NCBI GenBank assembly: GCA_037039685.1
Contig: JAWNGF010000012.1
Location: 682,001 to 746,000 of the forward strand
Length of the DNA stretch: 64,000 bases
Direction: 5' to 3'
Source: Ceratobasidium sp. AG-K
Lineage: Eukaryota; Basidiomycota; Agaricomycetes; Cantharellales; Ceratobasidiaceae
The position numbers and the translations under genes are program-made. Below are positions 59,800 through 64,000 of the stretch, piece by piece. Numbering within the stretch: position 1 is the stretch's first letter; each line of letters starts with the position of its first letter. Under the pieces are notes generated by a model. The model worked only from the letters and a program-made list of their open reading frames with translations. It was not told where the DNA came from and searched no databases.

Positions 59800-60666
59800 C
59801 TAACTCCATAAGAAGTCTCTTCGTCGGGCATAATGTCCCTTAATTTCCTCCACCTCTGAAAAGTGGGTTAGTTTTGTTAATCGGAGACAAAATGTGGGTG
59901 TGCCAAAACGACGCACTATCTTTTGTCTGTCAATTTCGAGCTTGAGCTCTTCGATTTTATCTTGAACATCTTTGACAAGCGCTTCGGTTTCGGATTTGTT
60001 TGGAGTGTAGCATGCCCACTCCACCTTTCCCCTTCTAACACTGAGGTTATTCTGCCATGTGGCGCTCGGGCGCATAGTGCGTAAACAAGCCCATATATAG
60101 CCAGGGTAGCAATGGTGATTAGAAACAACAGCGTGATCGTTTGGATAATAATCGGAGACGTGAGCTGCCAAGGTTACCAGCTCATAAAGATATAAGGGAT
60201 TATCCGAGGAGATTTGGAGGGTTTCCGAGTACTTGCAAGGCTTGAGTTGACACTCCCGAAGCAACTTGTCCAGATCCCCTTCGTACGACACCCGAAATTG
60301 GTCAATCGCTGAAGTCACTGCGAAAGACACCTGAGAGCGCGTAGAAGGTCTAGTTCTATTATCATTAGTATTACGGTCGAGTATGAGATAATTGGTGAGT
60401 CCTTCAACAGCCGTATCCTCGACATGGATGAGGAGGAACTCTTGTGCACCCGATTTTGTGTGCCTGCCATACCAGATGGTCTTCACAATAATAGATTCGA
60501 CATGTGTACTTGGGTCATATCGCTCAACGAGTGAGTAGCACAGCTGTTCCGGCTTAAGAGTGTAGTGAGCGCCAGTGGAGCTAACATTCGAGGACTTGCT
60601 ATCGAATCCGTGAGGGAATATATCTTTGAGTCGAGATTGAATCAACGGGGTGCTATTTTCGTTCAT
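59800..60666 (-). CDS. H-E-F / N-C-Y family protein, copy B (variant)
   Basis: Open frame of 288 codons from ATG 60666. It aligns with copies A and C: IFPHGFDSKSS, LCYSLVERYDP, WYGRHTKS, YLILDRN, FRVSYEGDLDKLLREC, YLYELVTLAAHVSDYYP, GYIWACL. Two positions differ: the His of HEF is Gln (AQEFLLIHV) and NCY is HCY (NHHCYPGYIW). If His and Cys form an active site, this copy would be inactive or use another His. The C-terminus is charged and helical (ALVKDVQDKIEELKLEIDRQ). Function unknown. Confidence 0.62.
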   Translation of the reverse strand: MNENSTPLIQSRLKDIFPHGFDSKSSNVSSTGAHYTLKPEQLCYSLVERYDPSTHVESIIVKTIWYGRHTKSGAQEFLLIHVEDTAVEGLTNYLILDRNTNDNRTRPSTRSQVSFAVTSAIDQFRVSYEGDLDKLLRECQLKPCKYSETLQISSDNPLYLYELVTLAAHVSDYYPNDHAVVSNHHCYPGYIWACLRTMRPSATWQNNLSVRRGKVEWACYTPNKSETEALVKDVQDKIEELKLEIDRQKIVRRFGTPTFCLRLTKLTHFSEVEEIKGHYARRRDFLWS

Positions 60667-61512
60667 AGTTAGCCTTCGTTCTTTCTAATTAAATCGAGAA
60701 GGCGTGAGTAATAAAGACACTTAGGCTTTGCGAATATCGCGCTGACCAGTGCGGGGAATGGATCAGATCTATCGCTCTGGTCTGGGTGTGGGTCTGGTAG
60801 AGCAGCACTTGACCCGATATATACTCAAAAGACTGAGTTACCGGCGCTAGCCCCGTGACAGCGACAAACAAGCTAGCCAACCACCATCTGAACAGTTTCA
60901 GACTGGTGTGGTTGGGAAATAAGAAAGGGGCGTGGTCGAATCTACCCCGTCATGGATACACAAAGCATCATTGGATACCCACCTCCTTTGTTTCATCGTA
61001 GTGTGTATTGAAGTGTTTGTCACCATTGCCGCTCGGGTAGCTCATTGTTTCCGCAAGCACTGGATCTTGATGAAATCGATAACCGACACAGCGGAGTTTT
61101 CCGTTATGTAGTTTCCACGCCTTGTCTCGTGCATATCCCCACGGCAGCAACCTGTGGGCTTTCCGCCGTCAGACCATTCCATTGGGGCAACCCATAGACA
61201 GCGTTGTTCTGACACGAATAGCGTGGATGTGATCCGGATAGCTGAGTGGCTGTTATTCGTAACTTTGCACACCGACTTGAGCCATTACATTGTCATCAAT
61301 ATATATAACGAGTTCAACAATCTTATTCGAACATGATAAGATACCAATGGCAGCTAAACGTCCAACACTACGGCATATCACATATTTTGTAGCGGTTTGG
61401 TAGTTCGAAATAAGAGCACTAGTCAAGCACCCATTACAAGGATAGCCCGAACAACCCAGTCACTGGGCCGTGACCAACAAGGCATATATGAAGATCCCTG
61501 TAAGGTATTATA
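60667..61512. other. Intergenic region
   Basis: Promoter of copy B and 3' flank of copy C. No supported gene. Confidence 0.4.
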
Positions 61513-62403
61513 CTACTCTTCATCACTCATTTCTTTTTCTACGGCCGCTATTCTCGCTCTCACCTTATGGAGATCACTCGTAGGTAAGTTTGTGACTATG
61601 GCTCCTGCAAATTTACTCACTTTCTGAACTTTTCTGAGCTTCTTTTGGACCTCCACCAGTCTCTCCTGAAATGCTTTGTATACACATTCCTTTGCTTCCT
61701 GTTTCGGAGCGTAGCGGATCCAACCAAACTTTCCGCGGTTGCCCTTCAAATCATCCCGGTGTGTAGCGTCGGGATACGCTTGAAGCATGCACTCCCAGAT
61801 TAACCCAGCATATAGATAACAGTTAGCGTCGATGGTACTGTATCTCGGGTATAACTCCGAGACAACATTTGCCAAGGTAACCAGCTCATAGAAGCAGAAC
61901 GGCTTTTCGGGCAGGAACTCAATTTGCTCCAGCATTTGGTTAGAATTGAATGAGCATTCTTCGAGCAATTTTCGAGCGTTACCATCGTACGCAATTCTAA
62001 ACTGGTCGTGCGCTGCGGCGTCTGTAGGACAAGATCGAGAACAAGAGCACGTCGTAGAAGCCGCAGGTTCTGTCTTGTTGATATTTCGATCAAGAATAAT
62101 ATGGTTGGTGTACCCTTCGTTAGCTATGTCTTTGACTCTAATGAGGAGGAACTCGTGTTCTGCGGTTGATTGCACCTGTTTGCCGTACCAAGCAGAGTTG
62201 ACGACAATGGACTCGACAAGCATAGTAGGGTCGCAGCGTTCTATTAACGAATAGTATAATTGCTCCGGTTTGAAGCTGTAATGGGGAGAACTAGTGCTGC
62301 TGGTAGATTTACTGGCTCTGCTAGTCCTATTGGTCCTATTAGCCTTATTGGTTTTGTCTAAACCTGGGGGGAATATCTCTTTATGCCTGACTGTGTGCAT
62401 CAT
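61513..62403 (-). CDS. H-E-F / N-C-Y family protein, copy C
   Basis: Open frame of 296 codons. Start taken at ATG 62403 (MMHTVRHKEIFPPG), because that matches the N-terminus of copy A; the frame upstream has only a TTG. Conserved blocks: YYSLIERCDP, SAWYGKQ, EHEFLLIRV, IILDRN, FRIAYDGNARKLLEEC, FCFYELVTLANVVSELYP, ANCYLYAGLIWECM, GKFGWIRYAPKQEAKECVYKAFQERL, and a coiled C-terminus. An Asn/Thr/Ser-rich insert follows the start. The closest relative is copy A. Function unknown; thiol-enzyme fold suspected only. Confidence 0.66.
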   Translation of the reverse strand: MMHTVRHKEIFPPGLDKTNKANRTNRTSRASKSTSSTSSPHYSFKPEQLYYSLIERCDPTMLVESIVVNSAWYGKQVQSTAEHEFLLIRVKDIANEGYTNHIILDRNINKTEPAASTTCSCSRSCPTDAAAHDQFRIAYDGNARKLLEECSFNSNQMLEQIEFLPEKPFCFYELVTLANVVSELYPRYSTIDANCYLYAGLIWECMLQAYPDATHRDDLKGNRGKFGWIRYAPKQEAKECVYKAFQERLVEVQKKLRKVQKVSKFAGAIVTNLPTSDLHKVRARIAAVEKEMSDEE

Positions 62404-63505
62404 TGTTGGTTCCCTAGTCGAAACCCCCGAGACCGTGACCAAAGAAGAGGTGGGTGGGCAGAAGGGGGTTGCAAGTTGGATCAGAACGTGTGGATGTAGG
62501 GATCTCGCCGGATACGGGTCGTATGATTAGATATATTCACGAGTGAGGGACTTATTGTCGGGCCAAAGGACGCGGTGAGAGGGCATCCGTCTTGGTATGT
62601 GGGTAAATAAATCTTTGACACCGCGGTACTGGCGCCAATTTTTGAGAGGCAGTCACGTATCTGAAACGGGTGAACAATCAATTGATAAGCTGGGGAACCA
62701 GGCCCTTTACACGTTTTAGCTCAGATCGTGTTACTGCTTTCACCAGAACTAGGCGAAACGGCCCACTTGATGGCATTTGCCTGTACACTGATATTCTATT
62801 GCACGTGTTTCCTGAAATTGGATCGGGCCAAGTATTGAAGAGCTAGCTCAGAACGCAGACGCGAGGCTAACGAGCTCATTTGTAGACCTCCCAAGTCTGC
62901 GCACACACTTAAGTTCATACACAAACCAACTAGTCAGAGGCTTCAGTTGCATCCTTCGCGGAATCCCACCCGTTGAGTAACTGGTTGCTCAGGGACCACA
63001 GCGCAGGGAAACGAGACGGTTAAGGCCAGCGAAACTTGCCGTTCCGCGGCTTAGCCGTATCGCGTATATCGCTGTTATGACGTCAACTCACCCCTGACCG
63101 AAGCCAACCCTGCCCCGAGCCCAATCGGGCCTCGCAAAGCCATGCAAACAAACTGACCTTCTTTGAGGTTACGAAAACTCAAATATAACCCAGGTAGTGC
63201 AACCGCCAAAGATAGATTATACTTACGTAATTTTACTCTTGCAGCTTTGTGGTTATGGGATCCTACGGTCCCAGCACCTACAATCCAAGTGCACAAATCC
63301 ACCATCTATCTGCTCCGCACGCGCCATCCAGCGTCACCCGGCAGACATACACCTACCCAGAGTGATGAAGGCACTTAATTAGGGGGTCCCGTGGAAGTCT
63401 AGTAACGTGGTTGCTCGCGATGTGGCGTTCCCAGCCTGGGTAACGTAGATTAGTAGCTTTGGAAACTCAGTGCAGTCGTTACAAAAGTTAGCTCGTTCTA
63501 AGTAG
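62404..63505. other. Intergenic region
   Basis: Promoter of copy C and 3' flank of the next Ser/Arg-rich gene. No supported gene. Confidence 0.4.
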
Positions 63506-63991
63506 CTAGGCGACACTTCCTGGAAGAGGCGGCAACGGTGGTACACCCGTCGCTGATAGTTGCCTCGCTCGCACACCATCTGTCGTCGGGCCCCCTTGCG
63601 ATGTGCGTCTCGACCGTGGCTGTGACGTCCGCGAATCTGATCTGGTCCGCGCTGGATTAGACGGCTCGGCCCGAGTCGCAGATCGGGTTGTTTCGTGGGA
63701 TACGCGCCTAGATCGAGGTGTCTCCTCGATTGCTTGGGTTTGGGACGGACGCCTGGATCGTCCAGCTTTGTCTGGTGACGTTGCATGGGAAGGGACGCGG
63801 GATCGTGGGTCTGTCCCCTGGACTGTCGCTCTAGACGCTTTTCTGGAGCGAGGCGCTGCAGTTTCTGGCTGTTGTATCCCTGTGATCGCCGCGACTGGTA
63901 CGATACCCTTCGGCAGGTCTTGGTCAAAGGGGATCCCTGGTCCTTTTTGATTTGGCCCAATGGCGGGAGTGACCTCGCCATTTTTCAAACA
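63506..63991 (-). CDS. Ser/Arg-rich protein with Cys cluster, copy 4 (partial)
   Basis: Last exon only: it starts right after an AG acceptor at 63992-63993 with Cys (CLKNGEVTPAIG), as in copy 3, and runs 161 codons to a stop at 63506. It contains repeated PRSRR-type units (PRSRKASR, RSRRPSQ, PRSRRVSH, PRSRRTSQ) and ends PPLPPLPGSVA. Upstream exons lie beyond the window. It sits upstream of copy C on the same strand, as copy 1 does relative to copy A. Confidence 0.55.
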   Translation of the reverse strand, partial: CLKNGEVTPAIGPNQKGPGIPFDQDLPKGIVPVAAITGIQQPETAAPRSRKASRATVQGTDPRSRVPSHATSPDKAGRSRRPSQTQAIEETPRSRRVSHETTRSATRAEPSNPARTRSDSRTSQPRSRRTSQGGPTTDGVRARQLSATGVPPLPPLPGSVA

Positions 63992-64000
63992 CTACGGTAG

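Noticed and set aside
1..64000. CRISPR arrays, bacterial operons, rRNA genes
   Set aside because: None seen; intron-rich genes and LTR retrotransposon show the DNA is eukaryotic.

Overview
The window looks like nuclear DNA of a filamentous basidiomycete. Genes are split by many 45-65 bp introns. Gene content (TKL-type kinases, F-box copies, an S8 subtilase, a GH10 xylanase) and a chromodomain Ty3 retrotransposon fit an Agaricomycete, perhaps a Rhizoctonia/Ceratobasidium-type fungus. That placement is inference; no marker gene is present. All calls were made by reading translations and splice sites by eye.

Layout. 1-99: start of a gene leaving the window on the minus strand. 2.6-4.8 kb: secreted subtilase whose 3' end is broken next to a 12-N gap. 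6.0-7.2 kb: CCDC25/Jlp2 orthologue in ten exons. 7.9-9.4 kb: secreted GH10 xylanase. 10.0-13.8 kb: two decayed F-box copies flanking an extended short-chain reductase. 14.5-19.0 kb: RPAP1. 19.7-30.1 kb: a multi-exon gene of a family I do not recognise, split in its first exon by a 7,228 bp Ty3/chromovirus (19830-27057) with 455 bp LTRs differing at two positions and a 5 bp target duplication. 30.6-33.7 kb: a protein with two kinase domains in tandem. 34.1-34.9 kb: gluconokinase. 35.6-41.0 kb: an unknown gene, a truncated copy of it, a small terminal-inverted-repeat element and a 360 bp inverted duplication. 41.7-44.3 kb: mitofusin (Fzo1).

45.7-64.0 kb is a gene-poor accessory region with two repeated gene families. 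One (three copies: 45.7, 59.8 and 61.5 kb) has an H-E-F-[IL]-[LI] strand and a later Asn-Cys-Tyr helix; the gene at 38.9 kb shares this layout. The other (four copies: 48.9, 55.5, 58.3 and 63.5 kb) encodes Ser/Arg-rich, probably disordered proteins with a Cys cluster that always straddles an intron. The two families alternate. This is my best candidate for an undescribed system.

The retrotransposon is well resolved. It has Gag, a GGGAAAA -1 frameshift site, Pol in the -1 frame with two in-frame TGA codons, a chromodomain and an extra Trp-rich ORF. Its primer-binding site is complementary over 12 nt to the predicted 5' end of its own transcript, as in Tf1 self-priming.

Caution: several conserved genes (RPAP1, xylanase, subtilase) carry single-base indels, some in homopolymers. 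The assembly probably contains residual indel errors, so pseudogene calls based only on frameshifts are tentative.
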